Shown here piece by piece: positions 1-7,212 of a DNA stretch of 15,373 nt (its first letter is position 1; every line of letters begins with the position of its first letter). This DNA is from JBCCFK01 sp965262315 (GTDB taxonomy: Bacteria; Actinomycetota; Acidimicrobiia; Acidimicrobiales; UBA8592): assembly GCA_965262315.1 (NCBI GenBank), contig CBDHFJ010000047.1:1-15373 (forward strand). Direction: 5' to 3'. The position numbers were made by a program, and so were the translations under genes. The notes beneath the pieces were generated by a model. That model was not told the origin of the DNA and searched no databases. It saw nothing but the letters and a program-made list of their open reading frames with translations.

Positions 1-1203
1 GTTGCGGCGTGCACAAGCACAGAAGGTGCGCCTCAGGAGAGTGCGGGTCCTACGCCTGTCGTGACGCCGACGTTGGAGCCGACTCCCGAGGACGCCGCTG
101 CGACCATCCCTGAATCACCGGCTCCTACAGCGACGCCTGACGAGCGCGAGCCGGCTTGGGTCCTCGGTTCTCTCCTCCCGTGGGTGTTGCCTCCGGTCCA
201 GGATCTCGACAAGGTGCTCTTGGTCGATGTCGATCGACTCAGTCGTCAGCTGGATGTCGATCAAGACTGCTCCGACGACGAGGCGATCAGAGAGTACGTA
301 GTGGCGCTGACTGCGTCATCGTTCTTCCTCCCCCAGGGTTGGGTCGACGCGCGTGTGGACGGGACCGCGTTCGAGGCCGAATACGGTGTCCCGCTCTGCG
401 AAGTGACGGCGGCCGCCGACTCTCAGAGCGTGCGTCGCCCGTACGCGTGGGTCGTAGACGTGGCCCAGGCCGACATCGTCTCAGCGCTGGAGTCCGATCC
501 TTCGTGGTCAGATGACCTGACCATCGAGACATACCGTGGCAAAGAAGTGTTCAGTTGGGGCAACAGCCCAGTCGGGGACCTCTCGCGGCTGTCTACCGCC
601 CGGCCTGGCGGGTTCGGCGGGCGCGTCGTGCTCGAAGGCGACGTTTTCGTGCGTTCGAGCAACGAGCGCGAGTTGCTCGCTGTGCTAGACGCTCAGCAGG
701 ATGGGGGCACACTCGCAAGCTACGAATCGGTACAAGAACTCGTCGCCTACATGGACGACTCGAATGCGCACACAGCGATCTTGTACCGGTCGCTTGAGGC
801 GACCCTACCGAACACGATTTCCGGCGGTGTATGGGAGTCGTTCGGGGAGCTTGATGACGCCATCGCGGCGCGACCCAAACTCGCGCCCTATGAGTTTCTT
901 GCGCTCGTCGTGGGTTCCGACGGCGAAGCAGACGAGTACTCACTGGTGGTGCTGAACACGATGGCCGAGGACGCCCTCCACAACACCGAACGTCTTCGGG
1001 CCGTGCTCGAGGAAGGCGTGAGACTCAACGCCGGCCCGGACGCGCGATGGACCGACCTGACTGGCGAGGAGCTGCGCTCCGACACCGTCGGCCGCTTGTC
1101 ACTGGCGAACTTCACCGCCGAGCGGGACCGGGAACGGTTCCTGCGCATCGTCTCAGGTATTGACCGCGATGCGCTCCGTTGGTTCGAGAGGCAACCGGAT
1201 TGA
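1..1203 (+). CDS. Putative lipoprotein of unknown function (5' end outside window)
   Basis: The frame is open from the first base and ends at TGA 1201-1203. A GTG at 61 could be a start, but the bases before it read in frame V-A-A-C-T-S-T-E-G, a typical lipobox (V-A-A-C, Cys codon 10-12) followed by a Thr/Pro/Glu-rich linker. I therefore infer that the true start and signal peptide lie upstream of the window, and that the mature protein is attached by lipid to the outer face of the membrane. The linker runs to about codon 55. The remaining roughly 340 residues form a soluble, acidic, mixed alpha/beta region with two Cys (in D-C-S-D and L-C-E) that could pair. I recognise no family and see no catalytic motif. 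Codon use looks less GC-biased than that of the genes after 6 kb. Coding is well supported; function is unknown. Confidence 0.8.
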   Translation, partial: VAACTSTEGAPQESAGPTPVVTPTLEPTPEDAAATIPESPAPTATPDEREPAWVLGSLLPWVLPPVQDLDKVLLVDVDRLSRQLDVDQDCSDDEAIREYVVALTASSFFLPQGWVDARVDGTAFEAEYGVPLCEVTAAADSQSVRRPYAWVVDVAQADIVSALESDPSWSDDLTIETYRGKEVFSWGNSPVGDLSRLSTARPGGFGGRVVLEGDVFVRSSNERELLAVLDAQQDGGTLASYESVQELVAYMDDSNAHTAILYRSLEATLPNTISGGVWESFGELDDAIAARPKLAPYEFLALVVGSDGEADEYSLVVLNTMAEDALHNTERLRAVLEEGVRLNAGPDARWTDLTGEELRSDTVGRLSLANFTAERDRERFLRIVSGIDRDALRWFERQPD

Positions 1204-1213
1204 TCCAATCGGG

Positions 1214-1235
1214 CCGGCAGCGTCTCGGTTGCCGG
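1214..1235 (+). terminator. Candidate hairpin after the lipoprotein gene
   Basis: CCGGCA (1214-1219) pairs with TGCCGG (1230-1235) around a 10-base loop, starting 10 bases after the stop codon. There is no T-run, so intrinsic termination is only a possibility. A second short inverted repeat, GGACT/AGTCC, lies at 1261-1276. Confidence 0.35.
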
Positions 1236-1304
1236 TGCTCAACCCGGGCAGGGCCCAAACGGACTCAGCTCAGTCCTGTGGAGCACTCTCCGGAGCTCGG
1301 CCCG

Positions 1305-1658
1305 TCACCGACCGATTCGCATCACGCAGTCTCTGGTAATGGCTTGTTCGAGGTTGCGTTGGTGTTCGGTGTTCTTGATGTGGATGGCGGCGAGTCCTCG
1401 GCTGTGCCGGAAGGCTCGGGTGATGCCTCGGCCGCGGGTGGGGCCGAGGCCGGTGGTGATTTTGTGGGCGGTTTGGTGTTGGTCGAGGTAGCCGGCGGCG
1501 GTGTCCCGGGCGCCGATCCGATCACGGGTCGTTGGTCGTCGACCGAGGGTCTGTCGCTCTTGGTGTTGGCGGTGGAGAGACGGGCGGGAGGCGCATCCGG
1601 TCAGCCCTGGGTTCGGGACGAGTGGCTGCGGCTCGGGCAGGACGCAGAGCAGCGGACC
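1305..1658 (-). pseudogene. Start-less coding remnant of unknown family
   Basis: This minus-strand frame is open for 117 codons between TGA (complement of 1659-1661) and TGA (complement of 1305-1307). It contains no ATG, GTG or TTG except near its very end. Its last 75 or so codons have strongly C-biased third positions and read as a plausible basic, helical protein end, with pieces such as RDRIGARDTAAGYLDQH, TTGLGPTRGRGITRAFRHSR and GLAAIHIKNTEHQRNLEQAI. The upstream half is Pro/Arg-rich and less convincing. I read this as the C-terminal remains of a gene whose 5' part has been lost. The Arg/His-rich helical style recalls C-terminal regions of mobility proteins such as relaxases, but I cannot identify the family. 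The opposite strand is also open here (1179-1754); its Gly/Val low-complexity translation looks like a shadow. Confidence 0.4.
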
Positions 1659-1750
1659 TCATCTGTGGCCGCGCTCAGAGTCCGGTTGGGACAACGATCT
1701 GCGACCGGTGCTGGGGAGGTGAGCCAGCAACGAGGCCGACGTCCGCATGG

Positions 1751-1789
1751 TTGATGGATCTTATGCGTGTGAAGGATAAGAAGCATAAG
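1751..1789 (+). promoter_or_regulatory. AT-rich inverted repeat and possible promoter before the ATPase gene
   Basis: CTTATGC (1760-1766) and GCATAAG (1783-1789) are perfect 7-base arms separated by 16 bases, in an unusually AT-rich patch for this window. A possible -35 TTGATG (1751-1756) and -10-like GATAAG (1775-1780) are 18 bases apart, which would put the repeat across the core promoter and suggest an operator. Only the repeat is certain; the regulatory role is inferred. Confidence 0.4.
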
Positions 1790-1811
1790 GTCAGGTAAGC
1801 TCTGTCAACCC

Positions 1812-2972
1812 ATGGATCGTCTTACGAACCCCTACCGGCCGGGCGCTGGCACGCCACCGCCAGCGCTGATCGGCCGCGACGAGCTGATCGACAACTTCGG
1901 TGTCACGCTTCGGCGCGCTCTGATGGGTCGCCCAGGCAAGAGTTACATGCCGGTCGGACTGCGTGGAGTCGGGAAAACGGTCTTGCTCAACCGGTTCGTG
2001 GACATCGCCAGCGACGAGGGCGTCCAGGTCGCGTTCATCGAAGCTCCAGAGACTGGGAACTTCACACAGCTACTGGCTGTGCGGCTGCGCAAGATCCTCC
2101 TCGAGATGAGTAGGGGGCCGGTGAGAGCGGTGGTGAGCAAGGCACTCGGGATCCTCCGCTCGTTCACGCTCCAGCTACCGGACGGATCCCGCATCCAGCT
2201 CGGTGTTGACGCCCTGGCCGGCTACGGCGACTCCGGCATCCTCTCGGAAGACTTGACCGACGTCCTGGTGGCGGTTGGTGAAGCAGCCGCGGAACTGGAC
2301 ACGGGCCTGCTGTTCGCCATCGACGAAGTCCAGTACCTCAGCAGCGAGGAGTTCGGGGCAGTCATCACCGCGATTCACCGCACGACGCAGCTCAACCTCC
2401 CGGTCGTGCTCGTCGGCGCGGGACTACCGCAGCTCCCCGGGCTCGCCGGCGAGGCGAAGTCCTATGCCGAGCGCCTGTTCGAGTTCCCGCGAATTGACTC
2501 GTTGACGGCCGATCAAGCAGCGGACGCGCTCCGGTTGCCAGCGGAGGAGTCCGAGGTGACGTTCGACCAAGAGGCACTCGACGAGATCGTCGACGCCTCG
2601 AAGGGTTACCCCTACTTCCTCCAGGAATGGGGCTACCACGTCTGGAACGCGTCCCCCGCGAGCCCCATCACGCTCGATGACGTGCGCTCGATCGCGGCCG
2701 AGGTTTCCGCGACGTTGGACGAGAACTTCTTCCTCGTGAGGCTCGACCGCCTGACGCCGAAGGAGAAGGAGTACCTCCGAGCGATGGCAGAACTCGGGCC
2801 AGGCCCCCACCGATCCGGCGACATCGCCGCCGAACTCGGCGTCCGCGTCGAGTCCGTCGGACCACGCCGGTCCGGACTCATCGGCAAGGGCATGATCTAC
2901 AGCCCCGCCCACGGCGACACCGCCTTCACCGTTCCACTCTTCGACGAGTTCCTCCGCCGCACACTCGACTGA
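1812..2972 (+). CDS. AAA/STAND-type P-loop ATPase with C-terminal winged helix
   Basis: This 386-residue cytoplasmic ATPase begins at ATG 1812; only a weak AGG lies upstream, so the start rests mainly on the N-terminal RLTNPYRPGAGTPPP...LIGRDE entry typical of such ATPases. Walker A is GLRGVGKT (residues 49-56) and Walker B is LLFAIDE (166-172). VVLVGAGLPQL (198-208) sits where sensor 1 is expected. After a lid region (about 225-300), residues 310-386 look like a winged helix (LTPKEKEYLRAMAELG, SGDIAAELG, SGLIGKGMIYSP, VPLFDEFLRR). Related actinobacterial and archaeal ATPases are mostly uncharacterised; some resemble Orc1/Cdc6 or STAND regulators. ATP binding and nucleic-acid contact are family-level inferences. 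It stands alone, without an obvious effector partner, next to a decayed coding remnant, which suggests accessory DNA. Confidence 0.9.
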   Translation: MDRLTNPYRPGAGTPPPALIGRDELIDNFGVTLRRALMGRPGKSYMPVGLRGVGKTVLLNRFVDIASDEGVQVAFIEAPETGNFTQLLAVRLRKILLEMSRGPVRAVVSKALGILRSFTLQLPDGSRIQLGVDALAGYGDSGILSEDLTDVLVAVGEAAAELDTGLLFAIDEVQYLSSEEFGAVITAIHRTTQLNLPVVLVGAGLPQLPGLAGEAKSYAERLFEFPRIDSLTADQAADALRLPAEESEVTFDQEALDEIVDASKGYPYFLQEWGYHVWNASPASPITLDDVRSIAAEVSATLDENFFLVRLDRLTPKEKEYLRAMAELGPGPHRSGDIAAELGVRVESVGPRRSGLIGKGMIYSPAHGDTAFTVPLFDEFLRRTLD

Positions 2973-3065
2973 GTAGACGCCCTCGACGCCCGGATTGCCG
3001 TCGCGCGTGCTGACGGGGCTCCTACGCGACGCGTGGCAATCGAGAACGGCATCGAAGTTCGGCTC

Positions 3066-3173
3066 GTGCGCTTGGTCACAACCATTGCCGTTGGGTGGTT
3101 CGCCGTTCTCGCAGCGTGCACGCCGGACGCCGTCCCACTCCTCGCGCCATGCGGACGCGCGTGGATGGGTTGA
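3066..3173 (+). pseudogene. Possible truncated lipoprotein leader (35 codons)
   Basis: From GTG 3066 the frame reads a basic N-terminus (M-R), a hydrophobic stretch (VTTIAVGWFAV), then L-A-A-C-T-P-D, which is a good lipobox with its Cys codon at 3117-3119. It stops at TGA 3171-3173 after only 16 further residues. It lies in the same frame as the ATPase gene, downstream of its stop. It could be the severed 5' end of a lipoprotein gene or chance. The ribosome-binding site is weak. Confidence 0.25.
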
Positions 3174-3338
3174 TACCCGGGGTCCCCGGTGTGCTCGCCA
3201 CGTTGGGCAGGGGCCTTCTGGGACCCTCGACTCGGGCATCGGTGGGTGTGCTGACCCGGGTTCGGGTCGATCGGCCCGGGGCGGGGTGGCCATTGGCGTC
3301 GTCCGGGCTTGATCGGGGACGGGTCGGACCGATCCGGG

Positions 3339-3356
3339 TTGCGACAAGTTGTGCAA
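3339..3356. promoter_or_regulatory. Imperfect palindrome upstream of the protease gene
   Basis: TTGC-(G)-ACAA-G-TTGT-GCAA is palindromic apart from one extra G in the left arm. It sits about 100 bases before the protease start at 3454, in a locally AT-richer patch. It is a candidate operator with no regulator assigned. Confidence 0.3.
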
Positions 3357-3453
3357 ACGAGGCTTTGATCCGGTCGGTCGCAAATTGGTCGCCTGACCAC
3401 CGGGGAGCCAGTGGCGAAACCGGCGTTTGTGGAATGAGGCCATGGAGGGCCAA

Positions 3454-5113
3454 ATGCACACCACCGCCGGGCCGCATCTGTCGATGCGGGCCATCCCCTC
3501 GAAAGCACTCGCCGCAGGCATCATCGTCGTGGCGATGGTCGTCTCGCTGCTGGCACTCCCCGCCGCCGCAAAGCCCGAGGACGAGGACCGGGTCTCCTCG
3601 AGCACGGCAACGGCCGAGACCGTCGCCGAGACTCGAGGACTACGACGCCGAGGCCGAGTTGGGCTCGATGTACAACGTGGTCGACCAGATCCGGGCCCGA
3701 GAGCTCTGGGATGCCGGGATCACCGGTGAGGGCGTCCACGTGGCCGTGATCGACACCGGCGTGGCCCCGGTGGCCGGTCTGTCGGGGTCGGACAAGGTCG
3801 TGGCCATGGTCGACCTCTCCTTCGAGGCCGACGTGCCCGAGGCGGTCTTCCTCGACACCAACGGCCACGGCACGCACATGGCGGGCATCATCGCCGGCCA
3901 CACCCCCGGCGTCGATCCGACCGATGCCGGCGCCGGCGACTTCTTCGGCGTGGCTCCCGACGCCGGCATCGTCAGCGTCAAGGTCGGTGACAACACCGGC
4001 GCCGTCGACGTGTCCCAGGTGATCGCCGCCATCGACTGGGTGATCCAGTACGGCAACCAGGACGGCCTCAACGTCCGGGTGATCAACCTCAGCTACGGCA
4101 CCGACAGCGACCAGCCCTACCAGATCGATCCCCTCGCCCACGCGGTCGAGCGGGCCTGGAACGCCGGCATCGTCGTGGTCGCCGCTGCGGGGAACGAAGG
4201 GTGGAACGGCAGCGGTGGGCTCTCGAACCCCGCGTCGGATCCATTCGTCATCGCGGTTGCAGCCAACGAAGCGACGAGCTGGGGCAACACGATTCCGTCG
4301 TGGTCCAGCCCCGGCGTGGCCTCGACCAGGATCGACGGCCGGATCGTGAAGCACCACAAGGCCGAGTACGAGGGTCGGACTCCCGACGTCGCCGCCCCAG
4401 GTGCCCACATCGACAGCCTCCGTGCCCCCGGCTCCCGGACCGACGTCGAACACCCCGAGGGCTACGTCACCGAGACCCTGTTCCGAGGCAGCGGTACGTC
4501 ACAGTCAGCAGCGGTCGTCTCCGGAGCGGTCGCGCTGATGCTGGAAGCTCGACCCGATCTCACGCCCGATGAAGTCAAGGCCATGTTGATGCAGAGCGCC
4601 ACTCCGGTGCGGGGCTATGACCCCGTCTTCCAGGGCGCAGGCGTCATCGACGTCGCAGCAGCCCTGGCGGTGGACGCCGCCGGCGCCAAGCAGACGTGGG
4701 AGGCCTCAACCGGCTCGGGATCGCTGGATGCCGCCCGGGGCACGCAGCGTGTCACCATCAACGGCGAGGAGCTCTCGGGTGAAGTGACCGTCAACGGTGC
4801 CTCATGGAGCGGGGCGTCGTGGTCGGGCGCCTCCTGGAGCGGTGCCTCGTGGTCCGGCGCCTCCTGGTCCGGCGCCTCCTGGAGCGGTGCCTCCTGGTCC
4901 GGCGCCTCCTGGAGCGGTGCCTCCTGGTCCGGCGCCTCCTGGTCCGGCGCCTCCTGGTCCGGCGCCTCCTGGTCCGGTGCCTCCTGGAGCGGTGCCTCGT
5001 GGTCCGGCGCCTCCTGGAGCGGTGCCTCCTGGAGCGGTGCCTCCTGGTCCGGCGCTTCGTGGTCCGGCGCCTCCTGGTCCGGCGCCTCCTGGTCCGGCGC
5101 CTCCTGGGGCTGA
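3454..5113 (+). CDS. Secreted subtilisin-like S8 protease with a frameshift and a GASWS repeat tail
   Basis: ATG 3454 follows GGAGGG (3444-3449). It opens a Sec signal peptide: SKALAAGIIVVAMVVSLLALPAAA with an A-A-A cleavage site, then KPEDEDRVSSSTATAETVAE. ATG 3442 and 3484 are alternative starts. This frame continues out of register to a stop at 3727-3729. The protease itself is in the +1 frame from about 3632 (LEDYDAEAELG). Removing one base between about 3619 and 3637 would join them. The triad is Asp in VIDTGV (codon 3752-3754), His in NGHGTHMAG (3866-3868) and Ser in GTSQSAA (4499-4501); AAAGNEG carries the oxyanion Asn. The C-terminus (4796-5110) is GASWS repeated. The intact product would be an exported endopeptidase. 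As given, translation needs frameshifting, an assembly error, or the gene is broken. Confidence 0.88.
4796..5110 (+). repeat. 21 tandem 15-bp units encoding GASWS
   Basis: There are 21 uninterrupted 15-base units from 4796, each Gly-Ala-Ser-Trp-Ser, the last ending Gly before TGA. The peptide is invariant while codons vary: Gly GGC/GGT/GGG, the first Ser TCC/TCG/TCA, and the second Ser AGC or TCC (once TCG). AGC is followed by GGT (GGG once) and TCC almost always by GGC, so the unit junctions carry linked variants, as expected from copying of units. The repeat also keeps several other frames open, which creates false ORFs on both strands. Confidence 0.95.
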
Positions 5114-5125
5114 GCAGCACCCGGT

Positions 5126-5144
5126 CCAGCCGATTGACGGCTGG
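5126..5144 (+). terminator. First hairpin after the protease gene
   Basis: CCAGCCG (5126-5132) pairs perfectly with CGGCTGG (5138-5144) around a 5-base loop, starting 13 bases after the protease stop. No T-run follows. Confidence 0.5.
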
Positions 5145-5177
5145 CCCGAGCCGGACAACCGCAGTCGAACACGACAA

Positions 5178-5206
5178 GGGAGCCTGCACCTCCGGGTCAG
5201 GCTCCC
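5178..5206 (+). terminator. Second hairpin after the protease gene
   Basis: GGGAGCCTG (5178-5186) pairs perfectly over 9 bases with CAGGCTCCC (5198-5206) around an 11-base loop. Two strong hairpins in tandem after the stop suggest a terminator pair, although neither has a U-tract. Confidence 0.55.
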
Positions 5207-5339
5207 GAGCCGCTTCTGAACTGGGGCAAGCCCTCCTCGTCAGCGGCGTCAACCCGCCGGCGAACGGACGGATCTCCTGGTCGCGGAACCTCGGACTCGG
5301 CTTCTCGCCGACCGACGAAAGGGGCCGTTCGCGCAACTC

Positions 5340-5352
5340 CAGACAGTGTCTG
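5340..5352. promoter_or_regulatory. Perfect palindrome CAGACA-G-TGTCTG
   Basis: The arms CAGACA and TGTCTG flank a single G. The site lies about 50 bases before a -10-like TAGCGT (5404-5409) and 100 bases before the LacI-like gene, and TGTCCGAAA at about 5358 partly repeats the right half (TGTCTGAAT). It is a candidate operator for an unknown regulator. Confidence 0.35.
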
Positions 5353-5403
5353 AATCGTGTCCGAAACGCGGCGGTGCTCTGGGAACAATCGGCGCGGTCG
5401 ACC

Positions 5404-5409
5404 TAGCGT
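5404..5409 (+). promoter_or_regulatory. -10-like TAGCGT before the LacI-like gene
   Basis: TAGCGT lies 31 bases before GTG 5440, in the context CCTAGCGTC. The same hexamer precedes the SDR gene at 12029. No clear -35 is seen. Confidence 0.35.
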
Positions 5410-5439
5410 CTCCATGGTGGGACGAACTAGGGAACGGCG

Positions 5440-6264
5440 GTGACCGCGATCGGGCATGTCCGCGCGATCGGCCACATCGTCCACGCTGCCCGGACGAAGC
5501 CGGACACGTGGTCCTGGATGATGACCGACGCCTTGGCCCGCGAGACCATCGCCGCCGACGCCCTTCCGGTGGTGGTGACCGATGTCGAGATCAACCCGAC
5601 CGACCACTTCCTCCAAGCGCTCCGCCGCGGCATCGTCGACGGCCTGGTGATCTCGTCACGCAGTGTGCGCGAACGGTGGGTCGACGAGCTCGCCCACTCC
5701 GGCATGCCGGTGGTGATGCTCGGCCGCCATCCCCGCTTCGACCTCCCGTTCGTCGAGATCGACGGCCACGCAGCCATGCAGCAGCTCGTCACTCACCTGG
5801 CGGAGCTCGGCCGGCGACGCATCGGCCTGATCGCAGGACCGTTGGCACGGCCGGACATGGCGGCGCGGTTCGACGGATGGCGAGCCGGACTCGCCCGGGC
5901 CGAGCTGATGCAGGACGACGAACTGGTCATCGAAGGCGACTTCAGCCGGCAGTCCGGGAGCGAGGCAGCACGCCGCCTCCTCGACCGGAAGCCCGACGCG
6001 ATCATCGCCATGACCGATCTCATGGGCCGAGGCGCATGGCAGGCGGTCGAGAGCGAAGGGCTGGCGGTGCCCGACGACATCGCCGTCGCCGGCATCGACG
6101 GGACCGACGTGGCCGGCGGCCTGACCACGGTTCGCCAACCCTTCGATCTGATCGCCGAATCGGCGATCAGTGAGCTGTTGACACTCATCGACGGCGGTGA
6201 GGCCAGCCGAAGCACCGTGGTGCTCGGCGAACTCCAGCCGAAGTGGTCCACCGTCGGCGCCTGA
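5440..6264 (+). CDS. LacI-family ligand-binding domain protein lacking the HTH
   Basis: The 274-residue product matches the periplasmic-binding-protein-like core of LacI/GalR regulators: AIGHIV opening, RGIVDGLVISS, GMPVVMLGR, VEIDGHAAMQQLVTHLAELGRRRIGLIAGP, KPDAIIAMTDLMGRGAWQAV, VPDDIAVAGIDGTDVA and the closing LTTVRQPFDLIAESAISELL. LacI proteins are usually about 330-350 residues with an N-terminal helix-turn-helix and hinge of about 60. Here the core begins almost at residue 1. GTG 5440 has a good AGGGA (5429-5433) six bases upstream, and in-frame stops at 5404 and 5428 exclude an extension. No HTH-like translation appears in the other frames upstream. The protein presumably binds a small ligand such as a sugar or nucleoside but cannot bind DNA by the usual domain. 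It converges on the EamA gene 41 bases away. Confidence 0.85.
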   Translation: MTAIGHVRAIGHIVHAARTKPDTWSWMMTDALARETIAADALPVVVTDVEINPTDHFLQALRRGIVDGLVISSRSVRERWVDELAHSGMPVVMLGRHPRFDLPFVEIDGHAAMQQLVTHLAELGRRRIGLIAGPLARPDMAARFDGWRAGLARAELMQDDELVIEGDFSRQSGSEAARRLLDRKPDAIIAMTDLMGRGAWQAVESEGLAVPDDIAVAGIDGTDVAGGLTTVRQPFDLIAESAISELLTLIDGGEASRSTVVLGELQPKWSTVGA

Positions 6265-6305
6265 CGCCCCGGAAGCGCGGCCAACGCCGGCGCCTCGAAC
6301 GACCG

Positions 6306-7130
6306 TCAGCCCAGCACGACTGCAGTGAGCCCGGCCAGGGCCACGCCGATCCCGAGCACCTGCCTGCCGCTGACCTCGTCGCCGTAGACCAGCCAACCGC
6401 CGGTCACGCTGGCGATGGGGAAGAGACCGCTCGTCACCACGGTCGGCTGCGCGTCGATCTGGACACCGGCGATGAACGCCAGCGACGTCACCGCGGCGAA
6501 GAGGCCGGCCAGCGCCGCGAAGACCCGGAGGCCTGCAGGAGGGACCCGGGGCACCCGCAGCGCTCCCGCCAGGACGACCATCAGCACGAAGGCCCCCACC
6601 CGCTGACCCACGCTGGGCCAGACCCCACTCTCCGCTGAGGTCTCGATCACCACCGTCAGCCCCGTTCCGTACGCCAACCCCGAGGCCGCACCCCAGGCCA
6701 TCCCGACCCGCACCCGCTCGGGCGAGGCACCCCCGGTGGTGACCAGCACCAGACCCCCCATGGCCACGAGGGCTCCGACCAGCGCCAACACCGTCGGGTT
6801 CGTCCCCCGCACCAGCGTGTACAGGTACGGGATCACCGCCGACAGGGTGGCCACCACGGGCGCCACCACCGCCGACGACGATCGCTGCAACCCGCCGAAG
6901 TAGCACGCCAGGCCGCACCCCATCCCCAGACCCGACACCGCGCCCAACGCCAGATCGTCGGCACGGAACTCACTGGCCACGAACGTGATGGCCAGCAACG
7001 ACACCACCGCCGCGAAGAGCTGCATCACCGCCGACGCGGTCACCGGACTCGATGCCGCCGTGACCCGGCGCCCGAACATGTCCGACACGCCGATGGCGAT
7101 CGCGGTCAGCGACCCCAGAAGGGCGCCCAC
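6306..7130 (-). CDS. EamA/DMT-superfamily transporter
   Basis: The 274-residue inner-membrane protein is almost entirely hydrophobic, with about ten predicted helices in two EamA-like halves (roughly residues 1-130 and 140-274). Pieces such as VAPVVATLSAVIPYLYTLVRG at the end of the first half and TVVTSGLFPIASVTGGWLVYGDEVSGRQVLGIGVALAGLTAVVLG at the end of the second are typical of drug/metabolite exporters. The start is GTG 7130; TGA lies in frame just upstream and no ATG is close, so this is the only reasonable start. The substrate cannot be read from the sequence. It follows the PAP2 gene by 82 bases on the same strand, possibly in one transcript, and converges on the LacI-like gene. Confidence 0.88.
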   Translation of the reverse strand: MGALLGSLTAIAIGVSDMFGRRVTAASSPVTASAVMQLFAAVVSLLAITFVASEFRADDLALGAVSGLGMGCGLACYFGGLQRSSSAVVAPVVATLSAVIPYLYTLVRGTNPTVLALVGALVAMGGLVLVTTGGASPERVRVGMAWGAASGLAYGTGLTVVIETSAESGVWPSVGQRVGAFVLMVVLAGALRVPRVPPAGLRVFAALAGLFAAVTSLAFIAGVQIDAQPTVVTSGLFPIASVTGGWLVYGDEVSGRQVLGIGVALAGLTAVVLG

Positions 7131-7212
7131 GAGATCAGTGCCCCATCACGGGCAGAGGCCAAGGCGCGAGCACCCGGCGATTCTCACACGCTGGACCGGG
7201 CAGACCGCTGGC

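Larger units (their letters stand above)
2973..3453. other. 480-base gap between the ATPase and protease genes
   Basis: I find no convincing gene here. It contains a short frame resembling a lipoprotein leader (3066-3173), a GC hairpin CCGGGG-T-CCCCGG (3177-3189), and an imperfect palindrome (3339-3356) upstream of the protease. A long minus-strand open frame crosses the gap (2424-3605), but it also runs antisense through the ATPase gene and reads as low-quality sequence. Confidence 0.5.
5114..5439. other. 326-base gap between the protease and LacI-like genes
   Basis: It contains two hairpins just after the protease stop, a perfect palindrome at 5340-5352 and a -10-like TAGCGT at 5404. I see no coding region, and in particular no helix-turn-helix that could belong to the following gene. 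Confidence 0.6.

Noticed and set aside
1179..1754. Plus-strand open frame of 191 codons after the lipoprotein gene
   Set aside because: Gly/Val-rich low-complexity translation, lying opposite the better minus-strand coding signal; looks like a shadow.
2424..3605. Long minus-strand open frame over the ATPase end and the following gap
   Set aside because: It is antisense to a clear ATPase, changes character along its length and shows no recognisable domain; high GC keeps the frame open.
3521..4453. Minus-strand frame opposite the protease domain
   Set aside because: Gly/Val/Asp/His-rich shadow of the S8 catalytic domain.
4796..5110. Tandem repeat considered as a CRISPR array
   Set aside because: Units are contiguous 15-mers with no spacers and lie inside a coding frame.
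4615..5172. Minus-strand frame rich in DQEAP repeats, and other repeat-rich frames over the same tract
   Set aside because: These are products of the 15-base repeat read in other frames; only the GASWS frame joins a protease domain.
5656..6918. Minus-strand frame of 420 codons across the LacI-like and EamA genes
   Set aside because: It overlaps two genes with recognisable domains and reads as Gly/Arg-rich sequence without motifs.
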